A stretch of 64,000 nucleotides of DNA, from the NCBI RefSeq assembly GCF_004348545.1, contig NZ_SMKL01000001.1, forward strand, positions 140,323-204,322. The letters run 5' to 3'. Positions 36,937 to 51,188 of the stretch are shown one piece after another; within the stretch, counting starts at the first letter, position 1, and the number at the start of each line of letters is the position of its first letter. The stretch is from Jiangella ureilytica. Its GTDB lineage: Bacteria > Actinomycetota > Actinomycetes > Jiangellales > Jiangellaceae. The notes under the pieces were generated by a model, which saw only the letters and a list, made by a program, of their open reading frames with translations, ran no database searches and had not been told where the DNA came from. The position numbers and the translations under genes were made by a program.

Positions 36937-37585
36937 GGCACCAGTCCCGGCATCCGTCCTGACGGAGGAGCGGCCGCGCGGCGAGGTGCGCGCAGCCGTC
37001 CTGCTGCTGCACGGCGGGCGTTCGGAGAGCCGCGAGCCGGTGCGGGCCCGGCAGCCGTCGGTGCTGCGGCTGCGGCCGTTCGCCGGTGCGCTGCGCCGGG
37101 CCGGCGGGCCGCTGGGCCTGACGGTGTGGCGGCTGCGGTACGCGATCCGCGGCTGGAACGGGGCTGAGGAGTCGCCGCTGGCCGACGTGCGCTCGGCCCT
37201 GTCGGCAGTGCGCTCGCGCGATCCCGGGATCCCGATCGCGCTGGTCGGCTACTCGATGGGCGGACGGTCAGCCATCCGCGCGACGGGGGAGCAGGCGGCC
37301 GGCGCGGGCGTCGTCGCCGTCGCCGGGCTGGCGCCGTGGCTGACGCCGTCGGAGACGCCGTCGATGCTGGCCGGGCGGCACGTGCTGCTCATGCACGGCA
37401 CCGCCGACACCACGACCGACCCGCGGGCGACGGCGTCGTTCGCGGCCGGTCTCGACGGCGTGGCCGCGTCGGTGCGCTACGTCGCGGTGCCCGACGACGG
37501 GCACGCGATGCTGCGCCGCCCGTTCCTGTGGCACCGCGAGGTGACCCGGTTCGTCCTGGCGCGTACCGGGCTGGCGGTAGAGTAG
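36926..37585 (+). CDS. Alpha/beta hydrolase (dienelactone-hydrolase-like)
   Basis: 219 residues. [13 protein letters not shown] is the oxyanion strand, [13 protein letters not shown] the nucleophile elbow, [12 protein letters not shown] the acid loop and [10 protein letters not shown] the histidine. The triad is complete. The GTG start at 36926 lies inside the end of ftsK, indicating coupling. The substrate is unknown. Confidence 0.85.
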   Translation: MATEAPVPASVLTEERPRGEVRAAVLLLHGGRSESREPVRARQPSVLRLRPFAGALRRAGGPLGLTVWRLRYAIRGWNGAEESPLADVRSALSAVRSRDPGIPIALVGYSMGGRSAIRATGEQAAGAGVVAVAGLAPWLTPSETPSMLAGRHVLLMHGTADTTTDPRATASFAAGLDGVAASVRYVAVPDDGHAMLRRPFLWHREVTRFVLARTGLAVE

Positions 37586-37593
37586 CCGCCGAC

Positions 37594-39009
37594 ATGAGTA
37601 GGCATTCCGTCGCGATCGTCACGCTCGGCTGCAGCCGCAACGAGGTCGACTCCGAAGAACTGGCCGGCCGCCTCGACGCCGACGGCTTCGAGCTCGTCGA
37701 CGACCCCGCGTCCGCCGAGACCGTCCTCGTCAACACCTGCGGCTTCGTCGAACAGGCCAAGAAGGACTCCGTCGACTCCCTGCTGGCCGCCGCCGACCTC
37801 AAGGCGACCGGCGCCACCAAGGCCGTCGTCGCCGTCGGCTGCATGGCCGAGCGGTACGGCGTCGAGCTGGCTTCGGAGCTGCCCGAGGCCGACGCGGTGC
37901 TGGGCTTCGACGACTATGCGGCGATCGGGGAGCGGCTGCGGGGGATCCTCGGCGGCGGCGCGCACGTGTCGCACGTGCCCCGCGACCGGCGCAAGCTGCT
38001 CCCCGTCACTCCGATCGAGCGGCAGGCCGCGGCGTACGCGGCGCCCGACCTGCCCGCCGGCATGTCGCCGGCGTCGGGGCCGCGGGCGGTGCGGCGGCGG
38101 CTCGACGGCGGCCCCATGGCGCCGCTGAAGCTGGCCAGCGGCTGCGACCGCGCCTGCACGTTCTGCGCCATCCCGATGTTCCGCGGCTCCTTCCTGTCGC
38201 GCCGCCCGTCCGACGTGCTGGCCGACGCCCGCTGGCTGGCCGGGCAGGGCGTGCGCGAGCTGTTCCTGGTCAGCGAGAACTCCACGTCGTACGGCAAGGA
38301 CCTCGGCGACCTCCGGCTGCTCGAGACGCTGCTGCCGGAGCTGGCCGCCGTCGACGGCATCGAGCGGGTGCGGGTGTCGTACCTGCAGCCGGCCGAGATG
38401 CGCCCGACCCTGGTCGAGGCCATGCTGTCCACGCCCGGCGTCGTTGCGTACTTCGACCTCTCCTTCCAGCACGCCAGCACGCCGCTGCTGCGCCGCATGA
38501 AGCGGTTCGGCGGAACGTCGTCGTTCCTCGAGTTGATCCAGACCGTTCGGGACCGGGTGCCGTCGGCCGGGATCCGCTCCAACGTCATCGTCGGCTTCCC
38601 CGGCGAGACCGAGGACGACGTCGCCGAGCTCGAGTCGTTCCTCACCCAGGCCCGCCTCGACGTCGTCGGCGTGTTCGGCTACTCCGACGAGGACGGCACC
38701 GAGGCGGCGTCGTTCGACGGCAAGCTCGACGCCGACGAGATCTCCGAGCGGGTCGAGCGCGTCAGCGATCTGGTCGAGGAGCTGGTCGCCCAGCGGGCCG
38801 AGGACCGCGTCGGCGAGACCGTCTCCGTCCTGGTCGAGTCCGTGGGTCCCGACGGCGTCGTCGAGGGCCGGGCGGCGCACCAGGGACCCGAGGTCGACGG
38901 CACGACGACGGTGTCCGGCGTGCGTGCCGCGGTGGGCGACCTCGTCACGGCGACCGTCACCGGCAGCGACGGTGCGGACCTCGTCGCCGTGCCTCTCGAC
39001 GTGCCCTGA
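37594..39009 (+). CDS. rimO: Ribosomal protein S12 methylthiotransferase
   Basis: 471 residues. It has a UPF0004 N-terminal cluster domain ([33 protein letters not shown]), the radical-SAM motif CDRACTFC (near residue 183), and a C-terminal TRAM domain ([20 protein letters not shown]). The SRN and GFVEQAK variants, plus PTLVEAML after YLQPAEMRP, separate it from MiaB, which lies at 62087. It methylthiolates Asp of S12. Confidence 0.94.
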   Translation: MSRHSVAIVTLGCSRNEVDSEELAGRLDADGFELVDDPASAETVLVNTCGFVEQAKKDSVDSLLAAADLKATGATKAVVAVGCMAERYGVELASELPEADAVLGFDDYAAIGERLRGILGGGAHVSHVPRDRRKLLPVTPIERQAAAYAAPDLPAGMSPASGPRAVRRRLDGGPMAPLKLASGCDRACTFCAIPMFRGSFLSRRPSDVLADARWLAGQGVRELFLVSENSTSYGKDLGDLRLLETLLPELAAVDGIERVRVSYLQPAEMRPTLVEAMLSTPGVVAYFDLSFQHASTPLLRRMKRFGGTSSFLELIQTVRDRVPSAGIRSNVIVGFPGETEDDVAELESFLTQARLDVVGVFGYSDEDGTEAASFDGKLDADEISERVERVSDLVEELVAQRAEDRVGETVSVLVESVGPDGVVEGRAAHQGPEVDGTTTVSGVRAAVGDLVTATVTGSDGADLVAVPLDVP

Positions 39010-39066
39010 TCCCCTTCCCTCGTGGGACTCTCCGCAGCCCGGGACCTCGCGGTCGGCCGCGGGGCT

Positions 39067-39072
39067 TAGCCT
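39067..39072 (+). promoter_or_regulatory. Leaderless-type -10 for pgsA
   Basis: TAGCCT, six bases, then the GTG at 39079. Confidence 0.55.
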
Positions 39073-39078
39073 TGCCCC

Positions 39079-39654
39079 GTGGCCGAACCCTCGACCGTCC
39101 CGCCCAGCCCGTGGAACATCGCGAACGGGCTCACCGTCGCCCGCGTGTTCCTGGTGCCGGTGTTCGGCTGGCTGCTGCTGCGCGAGGGCGGTGACGACGA
39201 CCCGTCCCGCATCGCCGCGTTCGTCGCGTTCGGGGTCGCCATGCTGACCGACCAGGTCGACGGCGCGCTCGCCCGCCGGCACGGGCTGGTCACCGACTTC
39301 GGCAAGATCGCCGACCCGATCGCCGACAAGGCGCTCACCGGCATGGCGTTCGTCGGGCTCTCCATCCTCGGCGAGCTGCCCTGGTGGGTGACGGCGGTCG
39401 TGCTGGTTCGCGAGTGGGGCATCACGGCGCTGCGGTTCGCCGTCATCCGCTACGGCGTCATGGCCGCCAACCGCGGCGGGAAGCTCAAGACCGCGCTGCA
39501 GACGCTGGCGCTCGGCCTCTACATCCTGCCGCTGCCCGGCTGGTTCGACCCGGTCGAGATCACCGTCATGGCGGTCGCCGTCATCGTCACCGTCGTCACC
39601 GGCATCGACTACGTGCTGTCGGCCATCCGGCTGCGGCGCAACGCGACGTCGTGA
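39079..39654 (+). CDS. pgsA: CDP-diacylglycerol-glycerol-3-phosphate 3-phosphatidyltransferase
   Basis: 191 residues with about six membrane helices. The CDP-alcohol phosphotransferase motif is complete (LTDQVDGALARRHGLVTDFG, then KIADPIADK). WNIANGLTVARVFLVPVFG at the start is typical. It makes phosphatidylglycerol phosphate at the membrane. Its stop overlaps the pncC start (GTGA). Confidence 0.94.
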   Translation: MAEPSTVPPSPWNIANGLTVARVFLVPVFGWLLLREGGDDDPSRIAAFVAFGVAMLTDQVDGALARRHGLVTDFGKIADPIADKALTGMAFVGLSILGELPWWVTAVVLVREWGITALRFAVIRYGVMAANRGGKLKTALQTLALGLYILPLPGWFDPVEITVMAVAVIVTVVTGIDYVLSAIRLRRNATS

Positions 39655-40148
39655 GCCGGACCGGCTCGCCGGCCGATGCCGCCGTCGTCGCCGCGGTGGT
39701 CCGCCGGTTGATCGCGGACGGGCGGACGGTGGCCGCCGCCGAGTCGCTGACCGGCGGCCTGGTCTGCGCCGCCCTCACGTCGGTGCCGGGCTCGTCCGCC
39801 GTCGTGCGCGGGGGAGTCGTGGTGTACGCGACGGACCTCAAGGCCGCTCTCGCCGGGGTGCCGGAGGCGGTGCTTGAATCGGACGGGCCGGTCGCGGCGT
39901 CCACCGCGGCGGCCATGGCGTCCGGCGTGCGGGAGCGGCTGGGGGCCGACGTCGGCCTGGCGACCACCGGCGTGGCCGGGCCGGACGCGCAGGACGGCCA
40001 CCCGCCGGGCACGGTGCACGTGGCGGCGGCGACGGCCGACGGTGTGCGGGTGCGGTCCTTCACGGGTGCGTCGGCGCTGCCGGGCGGTCGCGAGGACGTG
40101 CGGGCGGCGACGGTCGCCGAGGTCCTGGCACTGCTGTCCGAGGTCTGA
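39651..40148 (+). CDS. pncC: CinA-family nicotinamide-nucleotide amidohydrolase
   Basis: 165 residues, matching stand-alone CinA C-terminal domains. AAAESLTGGLVCAALTSVPG holds the catalytic Ser, GGVVVYATDLKAALAGV the Tyr and Lys, and ATTGVAGPDAQDGHPPGTV the conserved glycine loop. The role is NMN deamidation in NAD recycling. The N-terminal COG1058 domain of full CinA is absent, as expected for PncC. Coupled to pgsA. Confidence 0.9.
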   Translation: MSRTGSPADAAVVAAVVRRLIADGRTVAAAESLTGGLVCAALTSVPGSSAVVRGGVVVYATDLKAALAGVPEAVLESDGPVAASTAAAMASGVRERLGADVGLATTGVAGPDAQDGHPPGTVHVAAATADGVRVRSFTGASALPGGREDVRAATVAEVLALLSEV

Positions 40149-40319
40149 GACGCGGACTCGATGGCGGGGAATCTCCGGGCGTGGCGAGACGTTCCATACT
40201 CCGAGATGAATTCTTCTGTGCACCCCGTCTTTCCCGGCGAGGCTGGAAACGCAAACGTACGAATCAGAAGGTACGGTGGACTCAAGCACAGTCGAGACGA
40301 ATCGCGAGAGGGGTAGCCG

Positions 40320-40631
40320 ATGGTTCTCATCAGACGGCTCGTCGGCGATGTCTTGAGGCGTCGCCGGATCGAGCAGGGCCGCACCCTTCGCGAGATCTCG
40401 GCAACGGCGCGCGTGAGTCTCGGGTACCTCTCCGAGGTCGAGCGTGGCCGCAAGGAAGCCTCGTCTGAGCTGCTCGCAGCCATCTGCGAGGCACTCGACC
40501 TGCCGATGTCCGAGGTGCTGCGCGAGGTCAGCGACGAGATGATGCGCGTCGAGGCGGCGGCGGTGGGTGCGCTCACCGAGCTGCGTCCTCGCGAGTCCGC
40601 CCGGCCACGCGACGTCGTCAGGGTCGGCTGA
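40320..40631 (+). CDS. clgR: ClgR-type XRE-family transcriptional regulator
   Basis: 103 residues. [39 protein letters not shown] and [20 protein letters not shown] are close to the ClgR pattern, the actinobacterial activator of clp proteases and other stress genes. The pgsA-pncC-clgR order agrees. Ribosome-binding site GAGAGGGG. The 170 bp upstream are AT-richer than average, with TACGGT (40272-40277) as a possible -10. Confidence 0.9.
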   Translation: MVLIRRLVGDVLRRRRIEQGRTLREISATARVSLGYLSEVERGRKEASSELLAAICEALDLPMSEVLREVSDEMMRVEAAAVGALTELRPRESARPRDVVRVG

Positions 40632-40687
40632 CGCTGCTGCCGGAGTCCACGTCCCGGCGGGAGCCTGCACCGGAGTTCCGCGACGCC

Positions 40688-41158
40688 ATGGCCCGGCTGG
40701 CGGGCGGTGTGGCGTTGCTCACGGTGCTCGACCCCGTCGGGCGCGACTGCGGCCTCACCGTCACGGCCGTGTCGTCGGTGTCGTTGGAACCGCCGCTGGT
40801 GCTGGCCTGCGTGACGAAGGACGGCTTCATCCACGACGCGCTCTTCGTCGCCGACGGCTGGTCGCTGTCCTTCCTCGCCACCGATCAACTGGAGCTGTCC
40901 CACTACGCCGCCCGCGAGCGCCATCCCGGCGCTCGCGACGACTTCTCGCCCTGGCCCACCCGGCGCGCGGCCCGCGGCGAGCTGGTCTTCACCGGCGCGG
41001 CCGCCGCCGTCGAATGCGTGCCGCACTCACTGGTCGATGCCGGCGACCACACCATCGCGCTGGGCCGGGTGGTCTCGGTCGCGCAGGACGTGACGGGCGT
41101 GCTGCCCCTCGTCCACGTCGACCGCCGGTACTACGAGCCGGGTCCTGAGATCACCTGA
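40688..41158 (+). CDS. Flavin reductase-like domain protein
   Basis: 156 residues from the ATG at 40688. RLAGGVALLTVLDPVGRDCG, VTAVSSVSLEPPLVLACV and the C-terminal LVHVDRRYYEP match the FMN-binding flavin reductase-like domain. The frame is open for about 20 more codons upstream (PESTSRREPAPEFRDA, a usual family N-terminus) but without ATG or GTG. A rare start codon there is possible. The enzyme probably supplies reduced flavin or reduces a small substrate. Confidence 0.82.
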   Translation: MARLAGGVALLTVLDPVGRDCGLTVTAVSSVSLEPPLVLACVTKDGFIHDALFVADGWSLSFLATDQLELSHYAARERHPGARDDFSPWPTRRAARGELVFTGAAAAVECVPHSLVDAGDHTIALGRVVSVAQDVTGVLPLVHVDRRYYEPGPEIT

Positions 41159-41170
41159 TGCCGGGCGGGG

Positions 41171-41614
41171 CTATCTGATCACCGGTGCGGTCGGGCCCGA
41201 TCGGATCATGAACCGGTCGAGCACCTCGATGGGCCCGAAGCCGAGCGGCGCGTACACCCCGTGCGCGTCGAGCGTGGCCAGCATCCAGCGTTCGACGCCG
41301 GCGTGTTCCGGGTGCTCGAGGACGGCGGTCACGAGGATCCGGGCCAGGCCCTGGCCGCGGTGCTCCGGCAGCACGAACACGTCGGCCAGCCACGCGAACG
41401 TCGTGGCGTCGCCCACCACCCGGGCGAACCCGACCTGGTCGCCGTCGGGCGCATACAGCCCGACACCGAACGACCGGTCGACGGCGCGCTCGATCGTCTC
41501 GCGCCGACGGTGCTTGCTCCAGTAGGTGGTCAGCAGGAACTCGGTGATGACATCGATATCGAGCCGGGCCGGGTCGTCGTCCACCTCGTAGCCGGCGTGC
41601 GTCGCGAGAATCAC
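41171..41614 (-). CDS. GNAT-family N-acetyltransferase
   Basis: 147 residues. WLADVFVLPEHRGQGLARIL is the acetyl-CoA binding strand and loop (RGQGLA), and LATLDAHGVYAPLGFGPI is the usual C-terminal motif. Start GTG at 41614 with TAGCCT six bases upstream. The substrate is unknown. Confidence 0.9.
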   Translation of the reverse strand: MILATHAGYEVDDDPARLDIDVITEFLLTTYWSKHRRRETIERAVDRSFGVGLYAPDGDQVGFARVVGDATTFAWLADVFVLPEHRGQGLARILVTAVLEHPEHAGVERWMLATLDAHGVYAPLGFGPIEVLDRFMIRSGPTAPVIR

Positions 41615-41620
41615 CAGGCC

Positions 41621-41626
41621 AGGCTA
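41621..41626 (-). promoter_or_regulatory. Leaderless-type -10 for GNAT gene
   Basis: TAGCCT on the minus strand, six bases before the GTG at 41614. Confidence 0.5.
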
Positions 41627-41712
41627 CGACGCCGCACGTCAGCAGCGCCGTACCCGGTCCGCGCGCCGGACTCGCCTTCCCGGCCGCCCGTGCCGTCCGC
41701 CCCGGCCGTCCG

Positions 41713-41786
41713 CGTTGATCTTGGAGAAAGCGCGGATGTCCTGCCCGACATGTCCGATGAATCCCGCCCCTTCTCCAAGATCAACG
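41713..41786. repeat. 16-bp perfect inverted repeat (hairpin)
   Basis: CGTTGATCTTGGAGAA (41713-41728) and TTCTCCAAGATCAACG (41771-41786) are exact inverted copies, 42 bp apart. The loop contains a second smaller stem (GGATGTC / GACATGTCC with one bulge). It may end lhr transcripts, or may be a dispersed palindrome of a type seen in many actinomycete genomes. Confidence 0.65.
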
Positions 41787-41815
41787 TGGGTGCGGAGGCT
41801 TCACACCTGAGTCGC

Positions 41816-42260
41816 GTGGGCGGGTGCCGGTCGGCGGGTTCTCGAGCCGGTCGGCCATCGGCGCCTCGGCCGCGGCCGTTGCCGCTCGATCCTTCTCGCG
41901 TCAGGTGGGCAGGGCGTAGCCTCGCGGCGGGGTCGGTGGGTGCTGTCGGCGGGTTCTCGAGCCGGTCGGCCGTCGGCGCCTCGGCCGCGGCCGTCGCCGC
42001 TCGATCCTTCTCGCGTCAGGCGGGCAGGGCGTAGCCTCGCGGCGGGGTCGGTGGGTGCCGGTCGGCGGGTTCTCGAGCCGGACGGCCGTCGGCGCCTCGG
42101 CCGCGCTCGTCGCCGCTCGATCCCTCTCGCGTCAGGCGGGCAGGGCGTAGCCTCGCGGCGGCGTCGGTGGGTGGCGTCGGCGGGTGCCGGTTGGCGGGTT
42201 CTCGAGCCGGCCGGCTGTCGGCGCCTCGGCCGCGGCCGTCGCCGCTCGATCCCTCTCGCG

Positions 42261-42285
<25 letters not shown>
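41816..42285 (-). repeat. Four tandem copies (115-129 bp) of the lhr 3' end
   Basis: Marker words such as GTCGGCGCCTCGGCCGCG and TCTCGCGTCAGG recur with steps of 115, 116 and 129 bp (for example CTCGATCC at 41885, 42000, 42116, 42245). The copy nearest lhr contains its last codons and stop (PRGLRLRA-stop). The other three carry a diverged version (PRGYALPA-stop, stop triplets at 42132, 42016, 41901). Read-through of the lhr stop would stay open for 42 codons to the next copy's stop. Confidence 0.9.
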
Positions 42286-46892
<4,607 letters not shown>

Positions 46893-46898
46893 CCACCC

Positions 46899-46921
46899 AT
46901 CATCGCCCGACCCACCGACAA
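46899..46921 (-). promoter_or_regulatory. RecA-NDp-like promoter of lhr
   Basis: Minus strand: TTGTCGGTG (46921-46913), 8 bases, GATGAT (46904-46899), six bases, ATG at 46892. The first element matches the PafBC-dependent RecA-NDp consensus (TTGTCRGTG-N8-TANNNT). The -10 differs at its first base. Confidence 0.5.
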
Positions 46922-46945
46922 GGTCGGCGTGTTCGCCGTTCGGCA

Positions 46946-46951
46946 TAGGCT
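46946..46951 (+). promoter_or_regulatory. Leaderless-type -10 for DUF3046 gene
   Basis: TAGGCT, six bases, then the GTG at 46958. Confidence 0.55.
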
Positions 46952-46957
46952 TGCGCC

Positions 46958-47152
46958 GTGCGGTTGACGGACTTCTGGGAGCGGATGGAACACCATCTGG
47001 GCGCCGGCTATGCGGACTCGTGGGCGCGCGACTACGTCATCGACGGGCTCGGCGGGCGCACCGTCCACCAGGCTCTCGCGGCCGGCGAGGACACCAAGGT
47101 CGTCTGGCGCGCCGTCGCCGACGCCCTGCGCCTCCCGCCCAGCGACCGCTGA
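46958..47152 (+). CDS. DUF3046 protein
   Basis: 64 residues. RLTDFWERMEHHLGAGYADS and TVHQALAAGEDTKVVWRAV are the family's conserved blocks. DUF3046 proteins are small, actinobacterial and usually found near recA; their role is unknown. Divergent from lhr with a shared 65-bp promoter region. Confidence 0.9.
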   Translation: MRLTDFWERMEHHLGAGYADSWARDYVIDGLGGRTVHQALAAGEDTKVVWRAVADALRLPPSDR

Positions 47153-47328
47153 GACCCGGCAGGGCCGACCGAGTGACGGCCCGGCACGTGCTCCTCGCGG
47201 TGGCCGCGTCGTCGCGCTGGTGCTGACGGCCGGTCGCACCGCCCGCGTCGGCGGCGGGCCGGCTGAGAGGCGCGTCCGGGCGAAACTCGGATGCCCGCTG
47301 TCGGACCGGCGGGGTAGCGTCCGGGTTT

Positions 47329-48270
47329 GTGGCAGAACACCCCGGCGACCCACCCATGATCAGTGCCCACCGGCTCACGAAGCGGTTCGGCGGGTTCACC
47401 GCGGTCGACGCCATCGACGTCGAGGTGCGGCGGGGCGAGGCGTTCGGGTTCCTGGGGCCCAACGGCGCCGGCAAGTCGTCGACCATGCGCATGATCGGCT
47501 GCGTGTCGCCGCCCACCGACGGCAGCCTGCGCATCCTCGGGCTCGACCCGGCGAAGGACGGGCCGGCCATCCGCGCGCGCCTGGGGGTGGTGCCGCAGCG
47601 CGACACGCTCGACGAGGAGCTGACGGTGCGCGAGAACCTCCTCGTGTACGGCCGCTACTTCGGTCTGTCGCGCGCGCACGTGCGCGCGAAGGCCGACGAG
47701 CTGCTCGAGTTCGCGCAGCTCACCGAGCGGGCCAACAGCGTCGTCGAACCGTTGTCGGGCGGCATGAAGCGGCGGCTCACCATCGCCCGCTCGCTGGTCA
47801 ACGACCCCGAGCTGCTGCTCCTCGACGAGCCCACCACCGGCCTCGACCCGCAGGCCCGGCACGTGCTCTGGGACCGGCTGTTCCGGCTCAAACGCTCCGG
47901 CGTCACCCTGGTGCTCACCACCCACTACATGGACGAGGCCGAGCAGCTGTGCGACCGCCTCGTCGTCATGGACGGCGGGCGCATCGTCGCCGAGGGGTCG
48001 CCGCGCGAGCTCATCGCGCTGCACTCCACCCGCGAAGTGCTCGAGCTGCGCTTCGCCGCCGACGACCACGCGCCCTACGCCACCAAGCTCACCGGCCTCG
48101 CCCAGCGCGTCGAGGTGCTGCCCGACCGCCTGCTCCTCTACACCGACGACGGCGACGCCACCGCAGCCGCCGTGGCGCGGCGCGGCCTCGAGCCGCTGTC
48201 GGTGCTGGCCCGCCGCTCCACGCTCGAGGACGTGTTCCTGCATCTCACCGGCCGAACCCTGGTCGACTGA
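47329..48270 (+). CDS. ABC transporter ATP-binding protein (DrrA/NodI type)
   Basis: 313 residues. Walker A GPNGAGKSS, signature LSGGMKRRLTIARSL, Walker B LLLLDEPTTGLDPQA and the switch TTHYMDEAEQ are present. The C-terminal extension (about residues 230-313, ending RRSTLEDVFLHLTGRTLVD) is of the DrrA kind. TAGCGT at 47315-47320 lies 8 bases before the GTG. It is followed by two permease genes, which suggests a heterodimeric exporter. Confidence 0.93.
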   Translation: MAEHPGDPPMISAHRLTKRFGGFTAVDAIDVEVRRGEAFGFLGPNGAGKSSTMRMIGCVSPPTDGSLRILGLDPAKDGPAIRARLGVVPQRDTLDEELTVRENLLVYGRYFGLSRAHVRAKADELLEFAQLTERANSVVEPLSGGMKRRLTIARSLVNDPELLLLDEPTTGLDPQARHVLWDRLFRLKRSGVTLVLTTHYMDEAEQLCDRLVVMDGGRIVAEGSPRELIALHSTREVLELRFAADDHAPYATKLTGLAQRVEVLPDRLLLYTDDGDATAAAVARRGLEPLSVLARRSTLEDVFLHLTGRTLVD

Positions 48271-49082
48271 TGGCGACGGTGACGACGACTGCGGCGGCGC
48301 AACCACGCGAGGGGCGCATGGCCGGCCGTGCGTTCTCGTTCTGGCTCACCAACTATCGCCGGGTCTGGCGCGGCACCCTCATCAGCGGCTTCCTCGGCCC
48401 GTTGTTCTTCCTGGTCGCCATGGGTTTCGGGCTCGGTGCTCTGGTCGACGACGGCGTCGGCGGCGGCCTGGGCGGGGTCGACTACGTGCGCTTCATCGCA
48501 CCCGGCATCCTCGCCGCCCAGGCCATGCAGACCGCCGTCGGCGAGTCGACGTTCCCGGTCATGGGCGCGCTGAAGTGGCAGCGGCAGTACCACGCCATGC
48601 TCGCCGCGCCGCTGGGCATCGCCGACATCGTCCTCGGCCACGTCGCGTTCGTCGCCATGCGCGTCGCCATCACCAGTGCGGCGTTCGCCGTCGTCGCCGC
48701 CGTGCTGGGCGCCATCACGTCCTGGTGGGTGCTGCTCGCCGTCCCCGCGGCGATCCTGACCGGGCTGGCATTCACCACGCCGGTGTTCGCGTTCGCGGCC
48801 CGGCAGCACGACGACAGCGGCTTCAACGTGCTGTTCCGCTTCATCGTCATGCCGATGTTCCTGTTCTCCGGCACGTTCTTCCCGGTCGAGCAGCTGCCCG
48901 GCGTGCTCGAGGCGATCGCCCGCGTCACACCGCTCTGGCACGGCGTCGAGCTGTGCCGGGGCCTGGTCATGGGCACGGCGACGGCGGCCGGCTCGCTCGG
49001 GCACGTGGCGTACCTGACACTGTGGGCGGCCGGCGGCCTGTGGCTGGCGTTCGCGAGCTTCCGGAAGCGGCTGGTCACGTGA
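48270..49082 (+). CDS. ABC-2 type permease, first subunit
   Basis: 270 residues with six membrane helices. YRRVWRGTLISGFLGPLFFL, MFLFSGTFFPVEQLP and the end ASFRKRL match NodJ/DrrB-type permeases. The ATG shares one base with the ATPase stop (TGATG). Paired with the following gene. Confidence 0.92.
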   Translation: MATVTTTAAAQPREGRMAGRAFSFWLTNYRRVWRGTLISGFLGPLFFLVAMGFGLGALVDDGVGGGLGGVDYVRFIAPGILAAQAMQTAVGESTFPVMGALKWQRQYHAMLAAPLGIADIVLGHVAFVAMRVAITSAAFAVVAAVLGAITSWWVLLAVPAAILTGLAFTTPVFAFAARQHDDSGFNVLFRFIVMPMFLFSGTFFPVEQLPGVLEAIARVTPLWHGVELCRGLVMGTATAAGSLGHVAYLTLWAAGGLWLAFASFRKRLVT

Positions 49083-49888
49083 GCGCCGTCGGCACGATCG
49101 CCCGCGCGTTGCCCGTCCCGGCCGGCGCGGGGCTGGCGCGCACGCTGGTCGAGCGCAACGCCCGCGCGTTCCGGCACGGCTGGGTCACGCTGGTCAGCGG
49201 GCTGTTCGAGCCGCTGTTCTACCTGTTCTCGCTCGGTGTGGGGCTGGGCGCCCTCATCGGCGACATCGATGCCGGCGGCGGGCGCACGGTCGAGTACGCC
49301 GCCTACGTCGCGCCGGCCATGATGGCGGCCGCGGCCATGAACGGCGCCGTCTTCGACTCCACGTTCAACCTGTTCTTCAAGCTCAAGTACGCCAAGCTGT
49401 ACGACTCCGTGCTGGCCACGCCGCTCGGCCCGCGCGACGTCGCCGTCGGCGAGATCACCTGGGCGCTGCTGCGGGGGCTGCTGTACTCGACGACGTTCCT
49501 GGCGGTCGCCGCGGCCGCGGGCGTCGTGCACTCGTGGTGGGCGGTGCTGGCGCTGCCGGCGGCGAGTCTCATCGGACTGGCCTTCGCCGCCGTCGGCATG
49601 ACGGTCACCACGTATCTGCGCAGCTGGCAGGACTTCGACTACATCCAGTTGGCCCTGCTGCCGATGTTCCTGTTCTCGGCCACGTTCTACCCGTTGTCGA
49701 CGTACGACGAGTCGGTCCGGTGGCTGGTCCAGGCGACACCGCTCTACCACGGGGTCGCGATGATGAGGGACCTGATGCTCGGCGACGTGTCGTGGGGCAT
49801 CCTGGCGCACGTGGCGTATTTGTCGGTGATGGGCGTTCTGGGCCTGCTGTTCGCGGCCCGCCGCATCGAACGGCTGTTGCTCCGGTGA
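49079..49888 (+). CDS. ABC-2 type permease, second subunit
   Basis: 269 residues, six helices, paralogous to the preceding gene (VTLVSGLFEPLFYLFSLGVG; MFLFSATFYPLSTY; TPLYHGVAMMRDL). GTG start overlaps the previous stop and its own stop overlaps the MFS start, so four genes run as one unit. The cargo is unknown. Confidence 0.92.
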   Translation: MSAVGTIARALPVPAGAGLARTLVERNARAFRHGWVTLVSGLFEPLFYLFSLGVGLGALIGDIDAGGGRTVEYAAYVAPAMMAAAAMNGAVFDSTFNLFFKLKYAKLYDSVLATPLGPRDVAVGEITWALLRGLLYSTTFLAVAAAAGVVHSWWAVLALPAASLIGLAFAAVGMTVTTYLRSWQDFDYIQLALLPMFLFSATFYPLSTYDESVRWLVQATPLYHGVAMMRDLMLGDVSWGILAHVAYLSVMGVLGLLFAARRIERLLLR

Positions 49889-51180
49889 CGGCGGCAGAGA
49901 CGGACGGGTCCGGGCCGGACGAGGCACGGCTCGAGGCCGCCGCGATCCAGCGGCACTCGGTCCGCACGCTGGTCGCCAGCCAGGTCGCGGGCGGCCTCGG
50001 TGTGTCCGCGGCCATCGCCGTCGGCGCCGTCGTCGTCACCGATGTGTTCGAGCGCGAGGAGCTCTCCGGCCTGGTGCAGAGCGCGCAGGTGCTCGGCTCC
50101 GCGCTGCTGGCCATGCCGGCCGCGTCGCTCGCGGTGTCGCACGGCCGGCGCATCGGGCTCGGCCTGGCGTACGGGCTGGGCGCCGTCGGTGCGCTCATCG
50201 CGGTCGTGGCGACGCAGCTGCAGCTCTTCCCACTGCTGCTGGTGGGAACGGCACTGCTGGGCGGCGGGTCGACGGCCGGCCTGCAGGCCCGCTACGCCGC
50301 CACCGATCTCGCGCCGGCGAGCAGCCGGGGCCGCGCGCTCTCCGTCGTCGTCTGGTCGACGACCGTGGGCGCTGTGGCCGGGCCCAACCTCGCCGGGCCC
50401 GCGGGCGACGTCGCCGACGCCTTGGGCATCGAGCCGCTGGCCGGGCCGTTCCTCGTCGGGGCCGTGGTACTCGGACTGGGCGCACTGGTCATCCTGGCCG
50501 GGCTGCGCCCCGATCCGCTGCTGACGGCCCGGCGGCTCGGCGGCGGGTCCGGCGTCGCACCCGTGCGCCGGCGGGGTGTGCTGCGGGCCGGGTGGTCGGC
50601 CATCTCCGCCAGCCCGCCCGCGGTGCTGGGGCTGCTCTCCGTCGTCGTCGGGCACACCGTCATGGTGACCGTCATGGTCATGACGCCGGTGCACATGACG
50701 CACGGCGGCGCCTCGATCTCGATCATCGGCTTCGTCATCAGCGTCCACGTGGCCGGCATGTACGCGCTGTCCCCGGTCATGGGCTGGCTCGTCGACCGCG
50801 TCGGGCGGGTGCCCGTCATCCTCGGCGGCGTGCTGATCCTGCTGGTCTCCGTCGCGCTGGCCGGTACGGCCCACGAGGGCCACTCGCCGGGGCTGACGGC
50901 GGGACTCTTCCTGCTCGGGCTGGGCTGGTCGGCGTGCATGGTGGCGGGTTCGACGCTGCTCACCGACGCCGTCGGGCCCGACGACCGTCCGGCCGTGCAG
51001 GGCGCGTCCGACCTGCTCATGGGGCTGGCCGCGGCCGGTGGGGGAGCGCTGGCCGGGGTCGTGGTGGGCTCGTTCGGGTACGGGGTGCTGAACGCCTCGG
51101 CGGCCGTCCTGCTGGCCGCTCCGGCCGTCGCCATGCTGATCCCGGCGTGTCGCTCGCTCTCGAACACCCGTTCGGCATAG
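49885..51180 (+). CDS. MFS transporter
   Basis: 431 residues, about twelve helices. [18 protein letters not shown] (loop 2-3 motif), [16 protein letters not shown] (loop 8-9) and [16 protein letters not shown] in the last bundle mark the family. Last gene of the ABC-2 cluster by a 4-bp overlap. Its 3' end contains the LexA-type box of recA (51157-51170), so regulatory and coding functions overlap there. Confidence 0.88.
   Translation: MTAAETDGSGPDEARLEAAAIQRHSVRTLVASQVAGGLGVSAAIAVGAVVVTDVFEREELSGLVQSAQVLGSALLAMPAASLAVSHGRRIGLGLAYGLGAVGALIAVVATQLQLFPLLLVGTALLGGGSTAGLQARYAATDLAPASSRGRALSVVVWSTTVGAVAGPNLAGPAGDVADALGIEPLAGPFLVGAVVLGLGALVILAGLRPDPLLTARRLGGGSGVAPVRRRGVLRAGWSAISASPPAVLGLLSVVVGHTVMVTVMVMTPVHMTHGGASISIIGFVISVHVAGMYALSPVMGWLVDRVGRVPVILGGVLILLVSVALAGTAHEGHSPGLTAGLFLLGLGWSACMVAGSTLLTDAVGPDDRPAVQGASDLLMGLAAAGGGALAGVVVGSFGYGVLNASAAVLLAAPAVAMLIPACRSLSNTRSA
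51157..51170 (+). promoter_or_regulatory. LexA (SOS) box upstream of recA
   Basis: CGAACACCCGTTCG is a perfect CGAAC-N4-GTTCG dyad, the LexA site form of Gram-positive bacteria. It is inside the last codons of the MFS gene, 110 bp before the recA ATG. Confidence 0.8.
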
Positions 51181-51188
51181 AGTCGACT

